13,337 nt of DNA from an uncultured Ruminococcus sp. (GTDB lineage Bacteria > Bacillota > Clostridia > Oscillospirales > Ruminococcaceae), in NCBI GenBank assembly GCA_946544695.1, contig CAMNMO010000036.1:1-13337 (forward strand), read 5' to 3'. Of this stretch, positions 1 to 7,638 are shown piece after piece. Within the stretch, counting starts at the first letter, position 1; every line of letters starts with the position of its first letter. Made by a program: the position numbers and the translations under genes. The notes under the pieces are model-generated. The model was not told the origin of the DNA and searched no databases. It saw nothing but the letters and a program-made list of their open reading frames with translations.

Positions 1-99
1 TTCCCCCGCCTAAAGTACTGTAAAACCGCTGTTTTTGTGGTGTGTCATCGGAACGGTCATATTCTTTGATAAGGCTGCGATGTGTTTGCCATTGCTGAT

Positions 100-128
100 A
101 TTATACCACAATTTCTCACGGTTGTAAA
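100..128 (-). promoter_or_regulatory. Leftward sigma-A-type promoter for a gene outside the window
   Basis: Read on the minus strand, TTTACA (123-128) and TATAAT (100-105) are separated by exactly 17 bases, and a TG precedes the -10 element by one base (extended -10). Transcription would start near position 93 and run off the left edge. No substantial ORF follows inside the window. A G-rich stretch on the minus strand at 2-8 (GGCGGGGGA) could be the ribosome binding site of a gene starting just beyond position 1. The hexamers and spacing are seen directly; activity is inferred. Confidence 0.6.
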
Positions 129-238
129 GATTCAAAGGGCAGTGCGAAAGTCCCGAAAGACCCGTGCCACGCCTGCGGACTGTCAGCTTAACTAAAGGGG
201 ACTTATATTGTGCCCTTTTGTTTTTGGGATTATGCCGC
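129..238. other. Intergenic element with nested inverted repeats
   Basis: This stretch lies between two divergent promoters and has no credible ORF. It holds two nested perfect inverted repeats. The outer pair is AAAGGGCA (134-141) with TGCCCTTT (211-218). The inner pair is AAGTCCC (148-154) with GGGACTT (198-204). The arms are separated by about 6 bases on each side, as in a long hairpin with an internal loop. On the plus strand the outer right arm runs into TTTTGTTTTT (216-225), which resembles the end of an intrinsic terminator. It could be a small structured RNA, a dyad operator serving both promoters, or a palindromic repeat element. It matches no RNA family I can recognise (not tmRNA, SRP RNA or an obvious T-box). 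Confidence 0.4.
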
Positions 239-267
239 TTGTAAACAGGGCTTTTTTGTGATATAAT
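239..267 (+). promoter_or_regulatory. Promoter of prfC
   Basis: TTGTAA (239-244) and a perfect TATAAT (262-267) are separated by 17 bases. Transcription should begin near 274, giving prfC a 5' leader of about 118 bases. This is the only good promoter-like pair upstream of prfC on the plus strand. Confidence 0.65.
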
Positions 268-348
268 AAATAGGTATGCTGAAAAATAATATCGGCGGCA
301 AAATGTGACTTGCTGCCCGCTGTCATGGATACATACAGTAAACGACCC

Positions 349-368
349 GACCTTGCAGCGGCAGGGTC
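349..368 (+). promoter_or_regulatory. Hairpin in the prfC 5' leader
   Basis: GACCTTGC (349-356) pairs with GCAGGGTC (361-368), with one G-U pair and a 4-base AGCG loop. The hairpin ends 11 bases before the GGAGGA ribosome binding site (380-385). No T-run follows, so it is not a terminator. GACCC (344-348) can also pair with GGGTC (364-368), which gives an alternative fold. A role in mRNA stability or translation is possible but unproven. Confidence 0.35.
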
Positions 369-391
369 TGACATATAACGGAGGAAAAGCA

Positions 392-1996
392 ATGGGCTTA
401 AAAGAAGAAATAAACCGCAGGCGTACATTCGCCATAATTTCCCACCCCGATGCAGGTAAGACCACACTTACAGAAAAATTCCTGCTGTACGGCGGTGCCA
501 TCGCACAGGCAGGCGCTGTAAAGGGCAAGAAGAATTCCCGCCACGCAGTTTCTGACTGGATGGAGATAGAAAAGCAGAGAGGTATCTCTGTAACATCATC
601 GGTAATGCAGTTCCAGTATGAGGGCTACTGCATAAACATACTTGATACCCCGGGACATCAGGATTTCTCTGAGGACACCTACCGCACACTGATGGCGGCT
701 GACTCGGCTGTCATGGTGATAGATGCATCAAAGGGTGTTGAGAACCAGACAAGAAAGCTGTTCAAGGTATGCGTTATGAGGCACATACCCATATTCACGT
801 TCATAAACAAGATGGACCGTGAGGCACGCAACCCATTCGACCTCATCGATCAGATAGAGAACGAACTGGGCATACACACCTACCCTGTCAACTGGCCCAT
901 AGGCTGCGGCAAGGAGTTCAAGGGTGTTTATGACAGAGACAAGCGTCACATAATATCATTCTCGTCCGATTCCGAAATGGCATTCGGCAAGCACAAGGTG
1001 GCTATGGAAGAAGTTGAACTTTCCGACCCTGCGCTGGACGATATGCTGGGCGAGAACCTGCACCGGACCCTTTCCGACGATATCGAACTGCTGGACGGCG
1101 CAAGCTATGAGTTCGATATAGACAAAGTCAGGAACGGTGAGCTTTCACCTGTGTTCTTTGGTTCTGCGCTGACGAATTTCGGTGTTGAGCCTTTCCTGGA
1201 GAGATTCCTGGAGATGACCACACCGCCCACCGCCCGCATGAGCAGTGACGGCCTCATCGACCCTTTCGACGAGGATTTCTCGGCATTCGTATTCAAAATA
1301 CAGGCAAACATGAACAAGGCACACCGAGACAGGATAACCTTCCTGAGAGTCTGCTCGGGCAAGTTCGATAAGGAAATGGACGTACTGCACGTTCAGGGCA
1401 ACAAGAAGATGCGACTTTCCCAGCCGCAGCAGATAATGGCGCAGGAACGTGAGATAATCGACGAAGCTTATGCAGGCGACATAATCGGCGTGTTCGACCC
1501 GGGTATATTCGCCATAGGCGACACCATCTGTTCGCCCAAGCGCAAGTTTGAATTTGAGCCTATACCGACCTTTGCGCCTGAACATTTCATGAGGGTAAGG
1601 CAGAAGGACACCATCAAGCGAAAGCAGTTCGTAAAGGGTGCCACCCAGATAGCGCAGGAAGGTGCGATACAGATATTCCAGGAACCTGAGACGGGTATGG
1701 AAGAAGTCATCATCGGCGTTGTGGGCGTACTTCAGCTGGAGGTTTTCGAGTACCGCATGAAGAACGAGTACAATGTTGAGCTGTTCAAGGAAAACCTTTC
1801 ATACAGCCACATCAGGTGGATAGACAACAAGGATATCGACGTGAAGAAGCTGAAGCTTTCCAGCGATACCAAGCTGGTGCAGGACTTCCGTGGCAACTAC
1901 CTGCTGCTGTTCACCAGTGAGTGGAACATTCGCTGGGCACTGGAAAAGAACGAGGGTCTTGAACTGAGCGAGTTCAACCGTGGCGCATTGCAGTGA
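392..1996 (+). CDS. prfC: Peptide chain release factor 3 (RF3), translational GTPase
   Basis: Encodes a 534-residue RF3, a cytoplasmic GTPase that helps remove RF1/RF2 from the ribosome after peptide release. Visible GTPase motifs are the P-loop HPDAGKTT (residues 18-25), the switch I segment KQRGISVTSS (61-70), DTPGH (85-89), NKMD (139-142) and GSAL (257-260). The RGISV switch and the overall length match RF3 (about 530 residues) and are much shorter than EF-G or TetM-type proteins. Domain II/III-like sequence follows to the C terminus. The start at 392 is chosen because GGAGGA (380-385) lies 6 bases upstream and the protein then begins at the usual RF3 N terminus. An in-frame GTG at 305 lacks a good ribosome binding site. 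The gene appears monocistronic, with its own promoter and terminator. It has no functional link to the carbohydrate genes further along. Confidence 0.96.
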   Translation: MGLKEEINRRRTFAIISHPDAGKTTLTEKFLLYGGAIAQAGAVKGKKNSRHAVSDWMEIEKQRGISVTSSVMQFQYEGYCINILDTPGHQDFSEDTYRTLMAADSAVMVIDASKGVENQTRKLFKVCVMRHIPIFTFINKMDREARNPFDLIDQIENELGIHTYPVNWPIGCGKEFKGVYDRDKRHIISFSSDSEMAFGKHKVAMEEVELSDPALDDMLGENLHRTLSDDIELLDGASYEFDIDKVRNGELSPVFFGSALTNFGVEPFLERFLEMTTPPTARMSSDGLIDPFDEDFSAFVFKIQANMNKAHRDRITFLRVCSGKFDKEMDVLHVQGNKKMRLSQPQQIMAQEREIIDEAYAGDIIGVFDPGIFAIGDTICSPKRKFEFEPIPTFAPEHFMRVRQKDTIKRKQFVKGATQIAQEGAIQIFQEPETGMEEVIIGVVGVLQLEVFEYRMKNEYNVELFKENLSYSHIRWIDNKDIDVKKLKLSSDTKLVQDFRGNYLLLFTSEWNIRWALEKNEGLELSEFNRGALQ

Positions 1997-2004
1997 TAAA
2001 TAGC

Positions 2005-2043
2005 AAACGGCACATCTGCTGAAAATGCAGGTGTGCCGTTTTT
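2005..2043 (+). terminator. Intrinsic terminator of prfC
   Basis: Positions 2005-2019 pair with 2027-2041 in a stem of about 15 base pairs with one G-U pair. The 7-base loop is 2020-2026, and the right arm merges into a T-run (2039-2043). It begins 9 bases after the prfC stop codon. Confidence 0.85.
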
Positions 2044-2065
2044 GCTGTAAATATTTTCGGGATAG

Positions 2066-2102
2066 AAAACGGCTCCCCCGCTGCGGGAGAGCCGAATTTT
2101 TT
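2066..2102. terminator. Terminator of the convergent repeat-protein gene, probably bidirectional
   Basis: CGGCTC (2070-2075) pairs with GAGCCG (2089-2094), and CCCG (2077-2080) pairs with CGGG (2084-2087), with one C/A mismatch between them and a 3-base loop. On the minus strand the stem is followed by four Ts (2066-2069), so it can end the long minus-strand gene that stops at 2121. On the plus strand TTTTTT follows (2097-2102), so it could also back up the prfC terminator. Confidence 0.75.
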
Positions 2103-2120
2103 ATGCTTTTGTCACGGCGT

Positions 2121-5100
2121 TTATTTGCCTATTTCCTTGATGCCCTTGACATGTGCCGCAACTCTTGACAGGTCGGTAACGTTGACAACACCGTCACCGT
2201 TAACATCTGCCACTGCAAGCTTGTCATCGTCCATCGACTTTACAGCCTTTACATGTGCTGCGATCTTTGCGATATCGGTAACGTTGATTATACCGTCGCC
2301 GTTCACATCGCCAAGCAGCAGACCGCTGCCGTCGGGGTCATTGTCATTGCCGTCGCCGTTTCCGCTGTCAGGGTCGTTATCCTGACCCTTCTTGCCGTCA
2401 TCGCCGCTGCCGTCCTTGCTGCCGTCATTTCCGCTGTCGGAGGACTTCTCGGTTATAACAAAGGTGTCTGTGATCTCACCGACATAGCTGCCCATGCCGA
2501 CTACCCTTACAGTAGCAGTACCAACCTTGTCGTTATCCTCATAGATGACCTTGTAGTCAACGCCTTCGGTCAGTTTCCTGCCGTTGTCGGTGACTGTGAC
2601 CTTTGGTGTAACAGCTTCGCCGTCAAACTCAACTTCACCGAATTCCAGTTCTATCACCATGTTGTCGGCGCTTCTGCCGTTTATGGTGAAGGTGGTCTCC
2701 AGTTCGCCGCTGTAATTGCCTATGCCCTTTACGACTGCCTTTGCGGTGCCTGCATCAACATTGTTGCTGTACTCCACCTCAAAGTCAACGCCTTCTGTAA
2801 GCTGTTCGCCGTCAAGCATAACTATTATGGCGGGAGTCTTGGGTTCGCCGTCATAGTCAAAGCTGTCAGCAGCTGCGCTTATCTCAGCATCTTCAATGGT
2901 CTGACCAACTATTTTGTATTCGGCAGTGATGGTATCCTTGTAATAGCCGCAGCCGATAACAGTGATTGTAACAGTGCCGACGTCCACATTATTTGTAAAT
3001 GCCAGCTCATAATCAGTACCTTCCATCAGGGTGTAAGAACCGTTGCCCACGATGACCTCGGGCACCTGTGCTGTGCCGTCATAAGCAAAGCTGTCCTGAC
3101 TAAGAGTAACTGTCATGCCCTCGATGGAGGTCGCATCGGAACTGCTTATTGCGAACGGCTGACTCAGTGTGCCCTTGTAGTTGCCCAGTCCTGTCGCTGT
3201 GACAGTTGCCTTGCCCATTGCAACATTATCATAGTAAGCAACTTCAAAGTCAACGCCCTCTACCAGTGTTCTTTCGCCCTTTTCTATGGTGACCTGCGGG
3301 GTCTTTTCGCTGCCGTCGGCTGTGTACGAATAATTGCAGAGCGTCATGGTAGCGTTTGAGATATCGCTCTTTGTTATCTCGAATTCCTTAGTGGTCACAC
3401 CGCTGTAATTGCCCTTGCCCGTGATGGTTATGGTGGCAGTGCCCGCCTTTGTGTTGTCAGCGTATTCCACAGTGTAATCGGTGTTCTCGGTCAGCCCCTT
3501 GCCTTCGCCGTCCTTGACTGTTACCCGTGGTCTCTGCGGCTGACCTGTGTACTCAACGCTCTCGGGAACTATCAAAAATTCCAGATCAGCGAACGCCTTC
3601 TGCACTATGCTGAACTCTGTCGAAACGCTGCCTGTGTAGCTGCCTATGCCGTTTGCCGTCACCTTTACAGTGCCGACCTCAACATTGCCGCCCATCGAAA
3701 CAGTGAAATCAGTGCCCTCAGTCAGCTGCTTGCCGCTGCCGTCCTTTACAGTGACAACAGGTGTCTTTGCAGTGCCGTCATATTCAAACTCGTTGGCAGA
3801 CAGGCTGATCTCAAAGTCCGATATATCAATGGTCGAAGGCTTGGGATCGGGCTCGGGATCGGTCTTGCCGCTTGTAATGGTGAAGTTCACCGACTTGCTG
3901 CCTGTATAGTTGCCCATACCCGTTGCTGTTGCAGTAGCCTTGCCCTCTGCCTTATTGTTCTTGTATTCTACCGTGAAGTCAACGCCCTCGGTCAGCACAG
4001 CAGAACCTACCTTTACCGTAACGGCAGGTGTCTTCTCCTCGCCGTCATAAGTAAAGCTGTTCGGGCTGACGCTTACAGATGCGCCGCTCATATCAGCAGG
4101 CTTTATCTCAAAGCTGAGGTTTATGGTGCCCGTGTATGCATTCATGCCTGTTATGTTAACAGAAGCTGTGCCCGCATTGACGTTCTCGTTATAGCTTACG
4201 CTGTAATCGGTGCCCGCTTTCAGGGTGACGCTGCCGTTCTTTATGGTCACAGCAGGTTCAAAAGCGCTGCCGCTGTAAGTAACATCGGAAAGCTTGCTTA
4301 CCGTGCAGCTGTTGATGTCGATGGCGTTCGCTCTCTTTTCGTTGATGACGAACTTGGCGGTGTTGGTGCCCTTGTAGTTGCCCTGACCCTTGATGGTCGC
4401 AGTTGCCTCACCGACCTTCACGTTATTTGAGTAGGTGATTGTATAATCAGTCTCTGCCATCAGTTCAACGCCGTCGTCCCTTACAGTGGGCGAAGGAGTC
4501 TTTGCGCTGCCGTCATAGTCAAACACATCGGGGCTGACAGCAAAGTAGCAGCTGCTTATATCCTTTGCAGCTATCGTGAACTTGACAGTGTTAGTGCCCG
4601 AATACCTGTCGCCCGCACCTGTAACTGTCACAGTCGCCTCGCCCGCATTGATGTTGTTATCGTAGGAAACTGTATAATCGCTGTCCTCTGTAAGCACAGT
4701 GCCGCTGCTGTTCTTTACGGTAACGGAAGGCTTTTTCTCGCTGCCGTCATAGGTAAAGCTCTTGCTGCTGAGTGTTACGGTGCAGTCAGATATGGGCTTT
4801 GCAGAAGCCTTGCTTATGGTAAAGCCCGCAGATTTGCTGCCTGTGTAATTGCCCTTGAATGTGATGTTGACAGTCGCATTGCCCACATTCTTGTTATCGG
4901 TGTAGCTTACGGTATAGTCAGTGCCGCTTGTCAACGTCTTGTTCAGGTCGGGGTCCTTGACTGTTACAGTGGGTTTCTTCTCGCTGCCGTCGTAGGTGTA
5001 GTTATCTGCCGAAAGGCTGACAGCCAGTCCCTCAGCCGACTTGGGCTGTATGGTGAAATACAGCGTGGTCTCGCCTGTGTAGCGGCCCTTGCCCTTTACG

Positions 5101-7388
5101 ACTGCCTTTGCGGTGCCCGCATTGGTATTGGAAGAATATGTAACAGTATAATCCGTATTCTCCACCAGTGCAGTGCTGCCGTCCTTGATTCCCGGCTTCT
5201 TTGCAGTGCCGTCATAGACATAGCTGTCAACAGCCAGTGAGAAATTGCTTGCTGACTTTGCCTTTATGGTAAATTCCTTAGTTGCGGTGCCTGTGTAGTT
5301 GCCCTTGCCCTTTATGCTTATCTTGGCAGTTCCGGGTTCGGTGTTGCCGCTGATGGAAGTTATCTCATAATCAGTGCCGCTGGTCAGCGTTTTGCTGCCG
5401 TCCTTGACAGCGGGTGTCTTTGCGGTGCCGTCGTATTCAAAGCTGTCAGGCGATACCGTAACACCGCTTATGCTCTTGGCATTGATGGTGAATTTGCCCG
5501 AAGCGGTGCCCGAATAGTTGCCCTTGCCCGTGATGGTGATAGCAGCCGAACTTCCCGCATTGACATTATTGGAATATGCCACTGTGTAATCAGTGCCCGA
5601 AGTCAGCGTTTTGCCGTTCAGTGTGACGGTGGGTGCGGGTCTCAGTTCACTGCCCGTGTAGGTCTGTGCAGATGCGCTGACAGTCGCACCCGAGATGGAT
5701 ATGCCGTTTATCTTGAACGAACCTGTTGCAGTGCCTGAATAGTTGCCCTTGCCCGTGATGGTGATATTAGCCGTACCGACAGCGGTGTTGTTTGAATAGC
5801 TGACATCATAATCGCTCGAAGTCAGTGTCTTGCTGCCCAGCTTTACGGTCACTGCGGGTTTCAGCGCACTGCCTGTGTAGGTCTGTGCGGAAGCAGTTAC
5901 CGTCGCACCCGATATAGATGCCTTGTTTATGGTGAATGTGCCGCTTGCGGTGCCGTTATACTGACCTATGCCCTCGACAACGACTTTCGCAGTGCCCGCA
6001 TTTATGTTATCAGAATAGCTCTTCACCTTGAAATCGGTGCCTGCTGTCAGTTTAGTGCCGCCAAAGGTCACAGTAGGTGTGGGCTTCAGTTCACTGCCCG
6101 TGTAGGTCTGTGCAGATGCGCTGACAGTCGCACCCGAGATGGATATGCCCTGTGTCGTCAGGGTGCCTGCCACCATGTTTTTCAGCGTGGTGTAATCGCT
6201 GGGTGTGTACTGCGATGTAGCCTGCTTCAGTTCAAGGTCATAGAACTTTGCGCTGCTTGGTATGCTTATGGTCTGCGCCTTAGTGCCGTTGAGTATGGTC
6301 TTGTGCGGCTTGGAAAAGCTTACCTTGCCGTTTGCGCAGTCGAAATTGCCTGCCACGCAAAGTGTTCCGCCCGAGAAGGTGCTGGAATACTTTGAAGTGC
6401 TGAGGTTGTTGATGACCAGATTTCCGCCGACCTTTACAACGTCGTTCGTTGCAGTCATCTTTATGCCTGTAACGCCGCCTGTATAGCCCGCAGTCGATGT
6501 GCCGAGCGCCAGCACCAGATTGCCCTTGACATCAAGTGTGCCGCCCTTGCCGCTCATATCTATCACGCCCGAACTTACCGTGTAATTCTGGCTGACATTC
6601 AGCGTACCGCCGTTGAAAACTATGGCATCCGCAGGTGCTATGCCGTCGGAATTCACCTGTGTTATCGAGCCTGTCACATTTACAGTCTTGCCGTTGAGGT
6701 CAAGATACTTTATCTTGGTAGACGAACTTGCCTTGAAATTCAGGTTCTGTGTCAGCGGCTGAGTGATGTTTATGTATTCATTGAATGTGGGTGTGCCGCT
6801 GCCTGTGTAGGTAACGGTGTTGAGTATGGTAGCCAGCGCACCTTTCAGCACAGTGCTTTGACCCGACAGCACCAGCTTTGATGTACCCGTCATCTGGAAC
6901 GAGTTGTAGTTGCCCTTTGGCGTGGTGTCGTTCAGGGCGGTGCTGACGGTTATCGTGCCCGCAGTTATCTGATTTGCAGTCATCGTGTAGTTACCGTCGA
7001 TCTTGCTGTTCAGCTTCCAGTACAGACCGCCTGTTGTGATGCTGCCCGAACTGTTCTGCATGCACAGATAGCCCAGTGTGCTGTAATCGTTCTCACCGAA
7101 CCACAGCGTGCCCGTTACCACCAGCTTGCCCGAGCCTATGTTCAGCTTGCCGCTCTCCACGAACATGTCGCCGTTTACCGTGAGTGTCTTGCCGTTGAGG
7201 TCAAGTCCGTTCTGGATTATCAGGTTGCCGTTCACGCTGGAAGCCTGCACAGTACCGCTCGACCATGTTACCCCGCTGGAAGCTGATGCCGTCAGCACCC
7301 CAGCATTTTTTCCGATGAAGTCGTTGGGCAGTGCCGCAGCCGAAAATGTCAGCATAACAGCCAGTATGCCCGCAAGAACTTTCTTCAT
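2121..7388 (-). CDS. Giant secreted dockerin protein with sixteen Ig-like repeats
   Basis: A 1755-residue extracellular protein. A signal peptide (MKKVLAGILAVMLTFSAAA) opens it. Residues about 40-410 are rich in short Gly/Asn/Thr beta-strand units such as NGKTLTVNGDM, GGTLDVKGNLVL and GGTLCVAGNF, resembling a beta-helix or stacked beta-sheet domain. Residues 415-1648 are sixteen repeats of about 77 residues with the pattern YxGS/DG..P.VTV...LTxGTDYxVxYxNNxxxGTAxxxxxGxGNYxG...F.I, which resembles bacterial Ig-like repeats of the MBG/YDG kind. A short Pro/Asp hinge follows repeat 10. An acidic Gly/Asp/Asn linker (1649-1689) leads to a type I dockerin (1690-1755). No catalytic motif, LPXTG signal or transmembrane anchor is seen, so it probably reaches the cell surface or cellulosome by dockerin-cohesin binding and acts in adhesion or as a spacer. 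The start at 7388 is set by GGAGG (7396-7400) and the signal peptide; an in-frame ATG at 7442 lies upstream of that site. It is convergent with prfC and has its own promoter. Domain layout is clear; the ligand is unknown. Confidence 0.93.
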   Translation of the reverse strand: MKKVLAGILAVMLTFSAAALPNDFIGKNAGVLTASASSGVTWSSGTVQASSVNGNLIIQNGLDLNGKTLTVNGDMFVESGKLNIGSGKLVVTGTLWFGENDYSTLGYLCMQNSSGSITTGGLYWKLNSKIDGNYTMTANQITAGTITVSTALNDTTPKGNYNSFQMTGTSKLVLSGQSTVLKGALATILNTVTYTGSGTPTFNEYINITQPLTQNLNFKASSSTKIKYLDLNGKTVNVTGSITQVNSDGIAPADAIVFNGGTLNVSQNYTVSSGVIDMSGKGGTLDVKGNLVLALGTSTAGYTGGVTGIKMTATNDVVKVGGNLVINNLSTSKYSSTFSGGTLCVAGNFDCANGKVSFSKPHKTILNGTKAQTISIPSSAKFYDLELKQATSQYTPSDYTTLKNMVAGTLTTQGISISGATVSASAQTYTGSELKPTPTVTFGGTKLTAGTDFKVKSYSDNINAGTAKVVVEGIGQYNGTASGTFTINKASISGATVTASAQTYTGSALKPAVTVKLGSKTLTSSDYDVSYSNNTAVGTANITITGKGNYSGTATGSFKINGISISGATVSASAQTYTGSELRPAPTVTLNGKTLTSGTDYTVAYSNNVNAGSSAAITITGKGNYSGTASGKFTINAKSISGVTVSPDSFEYDGTAKTPAVKDGSKTLTSGTDYEITSISGNTEPGTAKISIKGKGNYTGTATKEFTIKAKSASNFSLAVDSYVYDGTAKKPGIKDGSTALVENTDYTVTYSSNTNAGTAKAVVKGKGRYTGETTLYFTIQPKSAEGLAVSLSADNYTYDGSEKKPTVTVKDPDLNKTLTSGTDYTVSYTDNKNVGNATVNITFKGNYTGSKSAGFTISKASAKPISDCTVTLSSKSFTYDGSEKKPSVTVKNSSGTVLTEDSDYTVSYDNNINAGEATVTVTGAGDRYSGTNTVKFTIAAKDISSCYFAVSPDVFDYDGSAKTPSPTVRDDGVELMAETDYTITYSNNVKVGEATATIKGQGNYKGTNTAKFVINEKRANAIDINSCTVSKLSDVTYSGSAFEPAVTIKNGSVTLKAGTDYSVSYNENVNAGTASVNITGMNAYTGTINLSFEIKPADMSGASVSVSPNSFTYDGEEKTPAVTVKVGSAVLTEGVDFTVEYKNNKAEGKATATATGMGNYTGSKSVNFTITSGKTDPEPDPKPSTIDISDFEISLSANEFEYDGTAKTPVVTVKDGSGKQLTEGTDFTVSMGGNVEVGTVKVTANGIGSYTGSVSTEFSIVQKAFADLEFLIVPESVEYTGQPQRPRVTVKDGEGKGLTENTDYTVEYADNTKAGTATITITGKGNYSGVTTKEFEITKSDISNATMTLCNYSYTADGSEKTPQVTIEKGERTLVEGVDFEVAYYDNVAMGKATVTATGLGNYKGTLSQPFAISSSDATSIEGMTVTLSQDSFAYDGTAQVPEVIVGNGSYTLMEGTDYELAFTNNVDVGTVTITVIGCGYYKDTITAEYKIVGQTIEDAEISAAADSFDYDGEPKTPAIIVMLDGEQLTEGVDFEVEYSNNVDAGTAKAVVKGIGNYSGELETTFTINGRSADNMVIELEFGEVEFDGEAVTPKVTVTDNGRKLTEGVDYKVIYEDNDKVGTATVRVVGMGSYVGEITDTFVITEKSSDSGNDGSKDGSGDDGKKGQDNDPDSGNGDGNDNDPDGSGLLLGDVNGDGIINVTDIAKIAAHVKAVKSMDDDKLAVADVNGDGVVNVTDLSRVAAHVKGIKEIGK
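2124..2321 (-). other. Type I dockerin domain of the repeat protein
   Basis: Residues 1690-1755 hold two calcium-binding loops, DVNGDGIINVTD and DVNGDGVVNVTD. Each is followed by a helix carrying the AAHVK motif. The canonical loop positions (D1, N3, D5, D12) are intact in both copies. Residues 10 and 11 of each loop, which set cohesin choice in well-studied dockerins, are Val-Thr in both, so either half could bind the same cohesin in a dual mode. Confidence 0.93.
2445..6146 (-). repeat. Sixteen tandem Ig-like protein repeats
   Basis: This is the coding span for residues 415-1648. Repeats 1-3 (the rightmost in DNA) start with (S)ISGATV and use AQTYTGS, and are the most alike. Repeats 4 onward use a Y/F-DG motif (for example YDGTAKTP). 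Repeats 4 and 5 lack the usual VTV strand. Repeats 11-16 are more acidic (EGVDFEV and similar). The divergence gradient suggests that the newest duplications lie nearest the N-terminal domain. Confidence 0.9.
5642..5705 (-). repeat. 64-base exact direct repeat, copy A
   Basis: Identical base for base to 6086-6149, 444 bases away, which equals two 74-residue repeat units. It encodes the end of the linker and the start of repeat 3 (ISGATVSASAQTYTGSEL). Exact identity over 64 bases contrasts with the diverged later repeats and indicates recent duplication or gene conversion. Confidence 0.9.
6086..6149 (-). repeat. 64-base exact direct repeat, copy B
   Basis: The partner of 5642-5705, encoding the same start of repeat 1. 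The intervening repeat 2 has a related but not identical sequence, so the conserved pair is next-nearest rather than adjacent. Confidence 0.9.
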
Positions 7389-7467
7389 TGAATTACCTCC
7401 GTTTCCCAACTTTACAAAAAACAAAGCCAAAGTCACCACCATGACCGTTATGGCTCTATACCATTAC

Positions 7468-7496
7468 ATTATAACATATTTTTTCAATGATTTCAA
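7468..7496 (-). promoter_or_regulatory. Promoter of the giant repeat-protein gene
   Basis: On the minus strand, TTGAAA (7491-7496) and a perfect TATAAT (7468-7473) are separated by 17 bases. Predicted start near 7461 gives a leader of about 73 bases before the ATG at 7388. Confidence 0.7.
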
Positions 7497-7608
7497 TATT
7501 TTTATATAAACATCTGCCATTATATTATAGTAAGTGCATTTTCAGCCGCCGCCGTGACCGGCTGCTGACATATCATCAAATATTGGGGGAAAGTTCGCAA
7601 TAATTGAT

Positions 7609-7638
7609 TTGATTTGTATGCTGTTTTAAGAATATAAT
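7609..7638 (+). promoter_or_regulatory. Promoter of the glucuronidase-esterase operon
   Basis: TTGATT (7609-7614) and a perfect TATAAT (7633-7638) are separated by 18 bases. Predicted start near 7645 leaves a leader of about 77 bases. The 9-base palindrome CAATAATTG abuts the -35 box and could be an operator. Confidence 0.55.

Noticed and set aside
325..378. 17-codon ORF in the prfC leader (MDTYSKRPDLAAAGSDI) as a possible leader peptide
   Set aside because: No Shine-Dalgarno sequence is seen upstream, and it overlaps the hairpin; it is likely chance.
305..391. In-frame GTG extension of prfC by 29 residues
   Set aside because: No convincing ribosome site precedes it, the added residues do not resemble RF3, and a strong site fits the ATG at 392.
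10..528. Minus-strand open frame overlapping the 5' part of prfC
   Set aside because: It is antisense to the conserved GTPase domain, lacks a ribosome binding site and has no recognisable protein features; its 3' half lies in the control region.
2253..3359. 368-codon plus-strand frame antisense to the repeat protein
   Set aside because: It arises from codon bias in the repeats (Val/Ala/Cys-rich, no domains) and has no promoter or ribosome site.
2445..6146. Possible CRISPR-like array because of regular spacing
   Set aside because: The periodicity is about 231 bases, in frame and coding for degenerate protein repeats; there are no short identical repeats with unique spacers.
7389..7442. Extended start of the repeat protein at 7442
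   Set aside because: The extension includes the GGAGG ribosome site of the 7388 start and would place 18 residues before a textbook signal peptide.
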